Source of the DNA: an uncultured Microbacteriaceae bacterium
GTDB taxonomy: Bacteria > Actinomycetota > Actinomycetes > Actinomycetales > Microbacteriaceae
Direction: 5' to 3'
Length of the DNA stretch: 5,479 bases
Assembly (NCBI GenBank): GCA_946481135.1
Contig: CAMLMQ010000190.1
Span: 1 to 5,479, forward strand
The translations under genes and the position numbers were made by a program. The notes beneath the pieces were generated by a model. It saw only the letters and a program-made list of their open reading frames with translations. It was not told the origin of the DNA and ran no database searches. This document shows, piece by piece, positions 1-5,471 of the stretch (the stretch's first letter is position 1; every line of letters starts with the position of its first letter).

Positions 1-369
1 TGGCAGCTCGAGACCTCGCAGTGGTCGAAGGGCAAGTGCGGGCCGGGGTTCTCGCCGTTCGGGCCGTGGCTGGTCACGGCCGACGAGGTGCCCGACCCGC
101 AGGCGCTCCGACTGCGCTCGTGGGTGGACGACGAGCCGCGCCAGGACTCATCGACGGCCGACATGGTCTTCCCCGTCGCGCGCATCGTGCGCGACCTCAG
201 TCAGGTGATGGCGTTCGAACCCGGCGACGTCATCCTCACCGGCACGCCGGAGGGGGTCGCGCTGTCCGGGCGCTTCCCCTACTTGCGCGCCGGCAACCGG
301 GTTCGGATGGAGATCGACGGACTCGGGACGCTCGAGCAGACCGTCGTCGACGAGGAGGTCAGGTCATGA
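1..369 (+). CDS. Fumarylacetoacetate hydrolase (FAH) family protein, C-terminal part (5' end cut by window)
   Basis: The reading frame is open from base 1 and ends at TGA 367-369, giving 122 visible residues; the start codon lies outside the window. Visible FAH-fold signatures, numbered from the first visible codon, are GPWLVT (21-26) followed by DEVPDPQ, the segment RQDSSTADMVF (47-57), and the core strand-turn DVILTGTPEGV (76-86), ending in a barrel strand RVRMEIDGLG. These match the C-terminal half of FAH-family hydrolases/isomerases such as 2-hydroxyhepta-2,4-diene-1,7-dioate isomerases, ureidoglycolate lyase-like proteins and acylpyruvate hydrolases. They are soluble, metal-dependent enzymes that cleave or isomerise 2-keto/2-enol acids. 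The Glu/Glu/Asp metal ligands lie in the missing N-terminal half and cannot be checked. The stop overlaps the next gene's start (ATGA), so it is the upstream member of an operon with RidA and a phosphotriesterase-like hydrolase. The family is sure; the substrate is unknown. Confidence 0.93.
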   Translation, partial: WQLETSQWSKGKCGPGFSPFGPWLVTADEVPDPQALRLRSWVDDEPRQDSSTADMVFPVARIVRDLSQVMAFEPGDVILTGTPEGVALSGRFPYLRAGNRVRMEIDGLGTLEQTVVDEEVRS

Positions 370-755
370 CGCGGAGGATCGAAGGACGAACGGCGGACGC
401 GCCGCCACCGGCGGGACCGTACTCGCAAGCGGTGCGTATCGGCACGACCGTCGCGGCGGCGGGACAGGCGGGCTTCGCGCCCGACGGCACGCTCGCCGAG
501 GGCGTCGCCGCCCAGACGCGTCGCACGCTCGACAACCTCGTCGCGACGCTCGCGTCGTGCGGGGCGACGCCGGGTGACGTCGTGCACATGCGCGTGTATC
601 TCACCGACCCCGCGCAGTTCGCCGAGATGAACGCCGAGTACGAGGCGTACTTCGAGGCGCCCTATCCGGCGCGCACGACCGTCTACGTGGGTCTGCCGGC
701 GGGACTGCTGATCGAGATCGACGCTCTCGCGGTGCTGCCGGAGGCGGACTCATGA
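366..755 (+). CDS. RidA/YjgF/YER057c/UK114 family protein (enamine/imine deaminase)
   Basis: This 129-residue protein has the usual length of the single-domain RidA family, which forms trimers that hydrolyse reactive enamine/imine intermediates to ketones and ammonia. Pathway-specific relatives act as deaminases, for example on 2-aminomuconate or aminoacrylate. Visible hallmarks are GPYSQA (17-22), AAGQ (31-34), the helix QTRRTLDNLVATLASCGA (50-67), DVVHMRVYLTD (71-81), YPARTTVYVGLP (100-111) and IEIDALAV (116-123). R103 is the conserved substrate-carboxylate-binding arginine and E117 the conserved acidic residue. The ATG at 366 is chosen because the homologous sequence begins just after it, GAGGAGGT lies about 6 bases upstream, and it overlaps the preceding TGA. 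Upstream extension of this frame runs through the FAH gene in another frame and is not real. Its place between two hydrolases suggests a dedicated catabolic role rather than general housekeeping; that is inference. Confidence 0.93.
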   Translation: MTRRIEGRTADAPPPAGPYSQAVRIGTTVAAAGQAGFAPDGTLAEGVAAQTRRTLDNLVATLASCGATPGDVVHMRVYLTDPAQFAEMNAEYEAYFEAPYPARTTVYVGLPAGLLIEIDALAVLPEADS

Positions 756-1696
756 CGGTCGCCGGCCGCGTCGTGACGGTGCTCGGGGAGATCGAACCCT
801 CCGAGATGGGGAACACCCTCACCCACGACCACCTGCTGCTCGACGGCTGGGGGCTGCGGCAGCTCTACGAGGCGATCCTCGACGACGAGGAGCTCGCGAT
901 CGAGGAACTCGCGCGCTTCAAGGCTGCGGGCGGCGGGACGGTCTGCGACCCCACGAACATCGGGCTCAAGCGAGACCCGGAGGCGCTCGCGCGGGTGAGT
1001 CGGGCGACGGGCGTCAACATCCTCATGGGCACCGGCTGGTATCGCGAGATGGTGTACCCGCCGTACATCGCCGAGCGCTCCACGGAGGAACTCGCGAGAT
1101 TCCTCGTCGCGGAGATCGAGGACGGGGCCGACGGCACCGGCATCCGTGCCGGGTTCATCGGGGAGATCGGCACCGAGCGCGGACACATCACTCCCGCGGC
1201 CGAGCGGGTGTTCCGCGCCGCGGGGCGCGCCCACGTGCGCACCGGGGCGCCGATCCTGACCCATACGACGCACTGGGGCGAGCTCGCGCTCGAACAGCTC
1301 GACCTCCTCGCCGAGGAGGGGGTGGATGCGGGCTCCGTCATCGTGTCGCATCTGGGCGATCGGCGGACCATCGCGAACATCCTGCCGATCGCCGAGCGCG
1401 GGGCATGGCTCAACATCGACAACCTCGCCTTCGTCGGGGGTTACGCCCCCATCTCGTTCCGGGTCGAGAACGTCGCACGCTTGTGCGCCGAGGGGCTCGC
1501 GGACCGGGTCATGCTCTCGAACGACATCTGCGAGCTGGGCCAGCTGTCGGCGTACGGCGGCGTCGGCTACGCGAACGTCATCGAGAACTTCCTGCCTCTG
1601 CTGCGGGAGCGCGGCGTCGCCGAGAGCGACATCGAGCTGATGACCGTCGTCAACCCGTCGCGGGCGTTCGCCTTTCGCGCGGCGCGCGTCGGGTGA
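752..1696 (+). CDS. Phosphotriesterase-family metal-dependent hydrolase (amidohydrolase superfamily, probable lactonase or esterase)
   Basis: The 314-residue length fits the phosphotriesterase (PTE/PHP/PLL) family of binuclear-metal TIM barrels. The expected ligands can be placed: HxH at H25/H27 (LTHDHLL), the bridging residue at E138 in GFIGEIGTE, H171 in ILTHTTH, H200 in VSHLGD and D258 in LSNDIC. The closing NPSRAF (301-306) matches the family's C-terminal motif. Classical organophosphate hydrolases and many lactonases use a carboxylated Lys as bridging ligand; Glu here is as in E. coli PHP, so organophosphate hydrolysis should not be assumed. Natural substrates of such relatives include lactones and carboxyl esters, and some are unknown. 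No signal peptide is visible, so it is cytoplasmic. The ATG overlaps the RidA stop (ATGA), with GGAGG about 7 bases upstream. It is the last gene of the visible operon. The family is sure; the reaction is not. Confidence 0.93.
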   Translation: MTVAGRVVTVLGEIEPSEMGNTLTHDHLLLDGWGLRQLYEAILDDEELAIEELARFKAAGGGTVCDPTNIGLKRDPEALARVSRATGVNILMGTGWYREMVYPPYIAERSTEELARFLVAEIEDGADGTGIRAGFIGEIGTERGHITPAAERVFRAAGRAHVRTGAPILTHTTHWGELALEQLDLLAEEGVDAGSVIVSHLGDRRTIANILPIAERGAWLNIDNLAFVGGYAPISFRVENVARLCAEGLADRVMLSNDICELGQLSAYGGVGYANVIENFLPLLRERGVAESDIELMTVVNPSRAFAFRAARVG

Positions 1697-1721
1697 TCGG
1701 GGGAGGGCGCGGACGGTGGAC

Positions 1722-1727
1722 TACGCT
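1722..1727 (+). promoter_or_regulatory. Possible -10 element for the IclR-family gene
   Basis: TACGCT, within TACGCTAGGT, fits the actinobacterial TANNNT -10 pattern and lies 26 bases before the ATG at 1754. No recognisable -35 is present at 17-18 bases upstream, where the sequence is G-rich, so the site rests on the -10 alone. If used, it would let the regulator be transcribed independently of the hydrolase genes; readthrough from upstream is equally possible because no terminator is visible between them. Confidence 0.35.
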
Positions 1728-1753
1728 AGGTCGCCGGAGAGCTCGGAGTGATC

Positions 1754-2536
1754 ATGGGTGACGAGTCGTCGGGCGTGAAGTCGGCGCTGCGCGCCCTCGA
1801 GATCCTCGAGCTCGTCGCTCAGTACCGCGACGGCGTCAGCTTCGTCGAGCTCGTCGAGCAGCTTCCCTACCCGAAGAGCAGCCTCCACGGGCTCCTGCAG
1901 ACCATCACCGCGAAGCGCTGGCTGACCTTCGACCCCGAGGAGCGGCTGTACTCGATCGGCGTCAAGCCGTGGGAGGTCGGCCAGTCGTTCATGCGCAGTC
2001 GCGATCTCGTCGTGCGGGCGCGTCAGTACCTCCGCGAGACCAACCTCGAGCTCGGCGAGACCGTGCAGCTCGCGATCCTCGACGACCTCGACGTCGTCTA
2101 CATCGACAAGGCCGAGGGCACGCGTCCGCTGCGGCTGATCTCGAACGTGGGCAGCCGTCTGCCCGCCTACGTCACGGGCATCGGCAAGGCGCTCCTGTCG
2201 GGGCTCTCCGACGCCGAGCTCGAACGCCGCTTCGCCGGCGTCGAGCTGCCCGGCTACACGGCCCAGACGATCACGTCGGGCGACGAGCTCATCAAGGTGC
2301 TCCAGGTCGCACGACGTCAGGGATACGCGCTCGACGACGGCGAGTACACCTACGGCGTCTTCTGCGTCGCCGTCCCGATCAAGAACCGGTCCGGTGCCGT
2401 GGTGGCCGGCATGAGCTGCTCGGTGCCGAAGGCGAGGATCGAGCAGGGCGAGCTGCCCGTCGGTCAGCTCATCGAGGTGCTCGTGCGGCAATCCCGCCTC
2501 ATCTCGGCGGCGCTCGACGCCCCCGTCCCGGGCTGA
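1754..2536 (+). CDS. IclR-family transcriptional regulator
   Basis: The 260-residue protein has the standard IclR layout. The N-terminal winged helix-turn-helix (about residues 9-75) begins SALRALEILELV and includes the recognition region LPYPKSSLHGLLQTI (38-52) and a wing near YSIGV. The C-terminal effector-binding domain (about 85-255) contains ETVQLAILDDLDVVYIDKAEG, LPAYVTGIGKALLSG (136-150), the GYALDDGEYTYGVFCVAVPI segment and VAGMSCSVP. Such proteins are dimeric or tetrameric repressors or activators of catabolic operons that sense a small organic effector. ATG 1754 is preferred, with GGAG at 1745-1748; an in-frame GTG at 1748 with GGAG at 1736-1739 is a close alternative adding two residues. 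It lies between the hydrolase operon and the dehydrogenase, so it is the obvious candidate regulator of both. A linear hairpin terminator after its stop was not convincing. Confidence 0.95.
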   Translation: MGDESSGVKSALRALEILELVAQYRDGVSFVELVEQLPYPKSSLHGLLQTITAKRWLTFDPEERLYSIGVKPWEVGQSFMRSRDLVVRARQYLRETNLELGETVQLAILDDLDVVYIDKAEGTRPLRLISNVGSRLPAYVTGIGKALLSGLSDAELERRFAGVELPGYTAQTITSGDELIKVLQVARRQGYALDDGEYTYGVFCVAVPIKNRSGAVVAGMSCSVPKARIEQGELPVGQLIEVLVRQSRLISAALDAPVPG

Positions 2537-2613
2537 GTCGCCCGCCGTTCGTCGGGCCCGCCGCCGTGCCGGCGCCGCGCGCCCGTCTCGTTGCGACGTG
2601 CCCGGCCCCGTCG

Positions 2614-2642
2614 TTGTCTCCGCATGCGCGATATGCCATGCT
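2614..2642 (+). promoter_or_regulatory. Candidate promoter of the dehydrogenase gene (-35 and extended -10)
   Basis: TTGTCT at 2614-2619 is separated by 17 bases from CATGCT at 2637-2642, and the latter is preceded by TG plus one base (2634-2636), forming an extended -10. Transcription would begin near 2649, leaving a leader of about 47 bases before the ATG at 2696. The match is partial (four of six at -35, three of six at -10), and an 8-base palindrome CGCATGCG (2621-2628) sits in the spacer. The position in the only sizeable intergenic region, directly before an operator-like repeat, supports the call. Confidence 0.42.
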
Positions 2643-2654
2643 GGTTCCGTAAGG

Positions 2655-2668
2655 TGAATGGCAATTCA
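2655..2668 (+). promoter_or_regulatory. Inverted repeat, candidate operator (TGAAT-N4-ATTCA)
   Basis: TGAATGGCAATTCA has perfect 5-base arms around a GGCA centre and lies in an AT-rich patch (about 2650-2682) that stands out from the GC-rich surroundings. A further TGAA at 2675-2678 makes a second, spaced inversion with TTCA at 2665-2668. It sits just after the predicted transcription start of the dehydrogenase, where a bound repressor would block transcription. The IclR-family protein encoded just upstream is the natural candidate ligand, but this is inference: its operator is not known, and no second copy was seen before the IclR gene. Confidence 0.45.
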
Positions 2669-2695
2669 TCTATGTGAACAACGGAGACACCGACA

Positions 2696-3721
2696 ATGCG
2701 TGCACTGCAGCTCGAATCCTTCGGCCGGCTCGTCGTCGTCGACCTGCCCGAGCCGGAGGCCCGCCCCGGGACGGTCGTGATCGAGACCATCGCGACGGGA
2801 ATCTGCGGATCCGACATCCACGGCTACACCGGCGACAACGGGCGGCGGATTCCGGGACAGGTGATGGGGCACGAGACCGTGGGGCGGATTGTCGCCCTCG
2901 GCGAGGGAGTCGACGCGGCTCGGTTCGCGATCGGCGCGCTCGTCACCGTCAACCCGGTGTTCCTGCACGCGGCCGATCGCGCCAACTTCGCCGGTCGCGA
3001 GCAGCACGCGCCCGACCGGTCGTTGCTCGGCGTCGACCCGACGATCGTCTCGGCCTTCGCCGAGCGGTTCGCGGCTCCCGAGCAGAACGTCGTCGTGCTG
3101 CCCGACGGGATGCCGGAGGAGCTGGGTGCTCTCGTCGAACCGCTCGCCGTCGGACTCAACGCGGTGCGGCGCGTCGGTGTCACGCAGGGGGAGCGCGTGC
3201 TCGTCATCGGGGGCGGTCCGATCGGCCAGGCGTGCGTGCTCGCCGCCTTCCACGAGGGCGCCGGCGAGGTTTTCGTGAGCGAGCCGAATGCCGGCCGTCG
3301 AGATCTGTGCGATCGGCTGGGCGCCGTGTCGCTCGACCCGCGGGCGGCCCCGATCGCCGATCAGCTGGCCGGGCTCGGCGGCTCGGTGCCCGTGACCGTC
3401 GACGCGGTCGGCGTCACCGAGTCCCTCGCCGACGCACTCGCCGCGACCGCGTTCGGTGGCCGGATCTCGCTCGTCGGCATGGGCAGCCCGCAGCTCACGA
3501 TCGCCGCGTATCGGATCAGCACCGAGGAGCGGTCGCTCGTCGGCAGCTTCACGTACGCGCACGAGACGTTCGTCGACTGCGCGCGTTGGGTCGGAGAGGG
3601 CGACCCGCGGCTCGCGGGCCTCATCAGCGAGAGGGTGTCCCTCGACGAGGCCGACGCGATGTTCACCCGCCTCGCGACCGTCATCGACGTGCCCGGCAAG
3701 GCACTCGTCCGTTTCGACTGA
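2696..3721 (+). CDS. Zinc-type medium-chain alcohol/polyol dehydrogenase, lacking the structural-zinc cysteines
   Basis: The 341-residue protein belongs to the medium-chain dehydrogenase/reductase family (Tdh/sorbitol dehydrogenase-like group), which oxidises secondary alcohols or polyols with NAD(P). The GroES-like N-terminal domain carries the catalytic zinc set: C37 in GICGSD (35-40), H59-E60 in MGHETVG and E149 in VEPLAVGLNA. The Rossmann domain has VLVIGGGPIGQA (168-179), with an acidic residue E196 at the end of the next strand, suggesting NAD preference. The lobe that normally holds four structural-zinc cysteines (about 86-108) contains none: aligned to the usual CxxCxxC-N7-C pattern the positions are H91, D94, N97 and A105. 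ATG 2696 is supported by GGAG at 2683-2686 (9-base spacing) and by the typical MRAL start. It is transcribed from its own candidate promoter after the IclR gene and may belong to the same catabolic pathway. The exact substrate is not predictable. Confidence 0.93.
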   Translation: MRALQLESFGRLVVVDLPEPEARPGTVVIETIATGICGSDIHGYTGDNGRRIPGQVMGHETVGRIVALGEGVDAARFAIGALVTVNPVFLHAADRANFAGREQHAPDRSLLGVDPTIVSAFAERFAAPEQNVVVLPDGMPEELGALVEPLAVGLNAVRRVGVTQGERVLVIGGGPIGQACVLAAFHEGAGEVFVSEPNAGRRDLCDRLGAVSLDPRAAPIADQLAGLGGSVPVTVDAVGVTESLADALAATAFGGRISLVGMGSPQLTIAAYRISTEERSLVGSFTYAHETFVDCARWVGEGDPRLAGLISERVSLDEADAMFTRLATVIDVPGKALVRFD

Positions 3722-3732
3722 GACGAAAGGAC
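3707..3732. terminator. Stem-loop between convergent genes, possible bidirectional terminator
   Basis: GTCC-G-TTTCG (3707-3716) pairs with CGAAAGGAC (3724-3732), giving nine base pairs with one bulged G and a seven-base loop. The loop contains the dehydrogenase stop codon (3719-3721). The right foot ends six bases from the - strand helicase stop (3738-3740). No U-tract follows on either strand, which is common for high-GC actinobacterial terminators but weakens the call. The only spacer between the two convergent genes is 16 bases, so this is the only place an intergenic terminator could sit. Confidence 0.45.
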
Positions 3733-3737
3733 CGCGT

Positions 3738-5378
3738 TCAGGCGGCGGCGAGGGTGTCGGCGTCGAGGATCGTGTACGAGTACCCCTGCTCGGCGAGGAA
3801 CCGCTGCCGGTTCTGCGCGTAGTCCTGGTCGACGGTGTCGCGCGCGACGAGGGTGTAGAACGACGCCGGGATGCCCGACTCCTTCGGTCGCAGCAGACGG
3901 CCGAGACGCTGCGCCTCCTCCTGGCGCGACCCGAACGACCCCGACACCTGGATCGCGACAGTGGCCTCGGGCAGGTCGACCGAGAAGTTGGCGACCTTGC
4001 TCACGACGAGCACCTTGAGGCTGCCCTCGCGGAACGCCTGGTAGAGCCGTTCGCGCTCCTCCGTGGGCGTGGAGCCGGTGAGCGCGGGGGCGTCGAGCGC
4101 GGCGCTGAGCTCCTCGATCTGGTCGAGGTACTGCCCGATGACGAGGATGCGTTCGCCCTCGTGCTTCGCGACGAGCTCCTTCACGACCTCGAGCTTCGCG
4201 GGGGCGGTGGCGGCGAGGCGGTAGCGCGCGTCGTCGGCGCTCGCCGCGTACTCCAGCCGGTCGGACGCGGGGAGGTCGATGCGCACCTCGAAGCACGCGG
4301 CGGGGGAGATGTAGCCCTGCGCCTCGATCTCCTTCCACGGCGCGTCGAAGCGCTTGGGGCCGATGAGGCTGAAGACATCCGACTCCCGGCCGTCCTCGCG
4401 CACGAGCGTCGCCGTCAGCCCGAGCCGGCGTCGGGCCTGCAGCTCGGCGGTCAGCTTGAAGACGGGCGCCGGCAGCAGGTGCACCTCGTCGTAGACGATG
4501 AGGCCCCAGTCGAGTGCGTCGAGCAGCGCGAGGTGGGCGAACTCGCCCTTCCGCTTCGCGGTGAGGATCTGGTACGTCGCGATCGTGACGGGCTTCACCT
4601 CCTTGCGCTCGCCGGAGTACTCGCCGATCTCGTCCTCGGTCAGTGTCGTGCGCTTGAGCAGCTCCGACCGCCACTGCCGGGCGGAGACGGTGTTGGTCAC
4701 GAGGATGAGCGTCGTCGTGTCGATCGCCGCCATCGCGCCGGCGCCGACGATGGTCTTGCCGGCACCGCATGGCAGCACGACGACGCCCGACCCGCCCTGC
4801 AGCATCGAGTCGACGGCCTTCTGCTGGTAGTCGCGCATGCCCCAGCCGTCCTCGACGAGGGCGATGTCGTGCGGGGTGCCCGGCGTGTAGCCGGCGTGGT
4901 CCTCGGCGGGCCAGCCGAGCTTCAGCAACTCCTGCTTGACCTGCCCGCGTGCCCAGGGCTGCAGCGTCCACTCGCTCGAGGTGCGCCGCACCCCGAGCAG
5001 AGGGCCCACCTTGCTCGAGCGGGTGATCTCGGCGAGCACGGCCGGGTCGGTGGCGGTGAGGATGAGCCCGCCCTCGGCATCCCGCTCGATCGCGAGCCGC
5101 CCGTACCGGGCGACGGTCTCGTCGATGTCGATCGCAACGGTCTGCGGAACGGGGAACTTCGCGAACCGTTCGAGGGTGGCGAGCATCTGGTCGGCCGTGT
5201 GACCCGCGGCGCGCGCGTTCCACAGTCCGAGCCTGGTGATGCGGTACGTGTGCACGTGCTCGGGAGCGCGCTCGAGCTCGGCGAACACGGCCAGTTCGTG
5301 CCGCGCATCCTCGGCGTCGGGGTGGGCCACCTCCAGCAGCACGGTGCGGTCGCTCTGCACGATGAGGGGGCCAGACAT
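3738..5378 (-). CDS. XPB/Rad25-like superfamily 2 DNA helicase
   Basis: The 546-residue length is close to that of actinobacterial XPB proteins. The N-terminal part (about 1-155; GPLIVQSDRTVLLEV, HVHTYRITRLGLWNARAAG) is the XPB/Ssl2-type N-terminal domain. The first RecA-like domain holds MRDYQQKAV (181-189), Walker A PCGAGKT (203-209), the DEVH box (297-300) and GLTAT (320-324). The XPB-specific RED motif is present at R327-E328-D329. The second RecA domain includes ILVIGQYLDQ (411-420), VVSKVANFSVDLPEA (458-472) and motif VI QRLGRLLRP (490-498). All catalytic motifs are intact. The family unwinds DNA 3'-to-5' using ATP; the eukaryotic member opens DNA in TFIIH during nucleotide excision repair, while the bacterial role is less defined. 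No Bax1-like nuclease partner is seen in the window. ATG 5376-5378 is chosen because conservation starts at once. It has no Shine-Dalgarno and probably a leaderless mRNA. It converges on the dehydrogenase and is functionally separate from it. Confidence 0.96.
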   Translation of the reverse strand: MSGPLIVQSDRTVLLEVAHPDAEDARHELAVFAELERAPEHVHTYRITRLGLWNARAAGHTADQMLATLERFAKFPVPQTVAIDIDETVARYGRLAIERDAEGGLILTATDPAVLAEITRSSKVGPLLGVRRTSSEWTLQPWARGQVKQELLKLGWPAEDHAGYTPGTPHDIALVEDGWGMRDYQQKAVDSMLQGGSGVVVLPCGAGKTIVGAGAMAAIDTTTLILVTNTVSARQWRSELLKRTTLTEDEIGEYSGERKEVKPVTIATYQILTAKRKGEFAHLALLDALDWGLIVYDEVHLLPAPVFKLTAELQARRRLGLTATLVREDGRESDVFSLIGPKRFDAPWKEIEAQGYISPAACFEVRIDLPASDRLEYAASADDARYRLAATAPAKLEVVKELVAKHEGERILVIGQYLDQIEELSAALDAPALTGSTPTEERERLYQAFREGSLKVLVVSKVANFSVDLPEATVAIQVSGSFGSRQEEAQRLGRLLRPKESGIPASFYTLVARDTVDQDYAQNRQRFLAEQGYSYTILDADTLAAA

Positions 5379-5386
5379 AACGGACC

Positions 5387-5392
5387 AGCTTA
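5387..5392 (-). promoter_or_regulatory. -10 element of the XPB-like helicase gene (leaderless start)
   Basis: Read on the - strand, TAAGCT matches the actinobacterial TANNNT pattern and ends 8 bases before the ATG. Transcription would therefore begin at, or within about two bases of, the start codon. The bases between (GGTCCGTT) contain no Shine-Dalgarno, consistent with leaderless translation. No good -35 is present at 17-18 bases; that position falls inside the neighbouring repeat element. Confidence 0.5.
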
Positions 5393-5395
5393 CGC

Positions 5396-5438
5396 GGGTT
5401 GAGGAGCGCCCGCCGGAGGCGGACGCGTCTCGAAACCC
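5396..5438. repeat. Intergenic hairpin repeat, first unit
   Basis: The segment runs from GGGTTGAGGAGCG to CGTCTCGAAACCC and folds as an interrupted palindrome. CCGCC (5410-5414) pairs with GGCGG (5418-5422) across a GGA loop. GCG (5406-5408) pairs with CGC (5424-5426), GAGG with the CTC side, and GGGTT (5396-5400) with AACCC (5434-5438), with two mismatches and a two-base bulge. I recall similar GGTTGAGGAGCG...CGTCTCGAAACC elements scattered between genes of Microbacterium and relatives; this rests on memory, not on a search. It starts only 3 bases from the helicase -10, so it occupies the -35 region. Confidence 0.6.
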
Positions 5439-5471
5439 CGGCGGTGCTCGCGTCGGGTTTCGAGACGCGTC
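5422..5471. repeat. 17-bp perfect inverted repeat
   Basis: GACGCGTCTCGAAACCC (5422-5438) is the exact reverse complement of GGGTTTCGAGACGCGTC (5455-5471), separated by a 16-base GC-rich loop. The right arm looks like the beginning of a second, inverted copy of the hairpin repeat that runs past the window end. The left arm is shared with the first unit's hairpin, so the two folds exclude each other. No coding region is convincing in this stretch. Confidence 0.85.

Noticed and set aside
21..365. N-terminal extension of the RidA frame upstream of ATG 366
   Set aside because: The extension is Arg/Gly/Ala-rich, has no RidA similarity, and lies over the FAH coding region in a different frame; the strong Shine-Dalgarno and overlap place the start at 366.
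683..1351. Open frame of 222 codons on the - strand under the phosphotriesterase-like gene
   Set aside because: The + strand frame carries a full set of metal-ligand motifs; the reverse frame has no domain-like pattern and no convincing ribosome site.
1837..1860. Direct repeat of TCGTCGAGC inside the IclR gene
   Set aside because: It encodes the normal helix FVELVEQL in codon-biased form and is explained by repeated Val-Glu/Leu codons.
2540..2557. Hairpin GCCCG-N8-CGGGC after the IclR stop as a terminator
   Set aside because: Only five pairs with an eight-base loop and no U-tract, in sequence so GC-rich that such pairs arise by chance.
3361..5223. A 620-codon open frame on the - strand overlapping both the helicase and the dehydrogenase 3' end
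   Set aside because: Its translation is dominated by Arg, Ala, Gly, Pro and His, typical of an out-of-frame reading of high-GC coding DNA, and it spans two unrelated real genes.
3456..5402. A 648-codon open frame on the + strand opposite the helicase
   Set aside because: It is antisense to a protein with intact family motifs throughout, has low-complexity Arg/Gly/Glu/Leu-rich composition and no recognisable domain. Such long shadow frames are expected in very GC-rich DNA.
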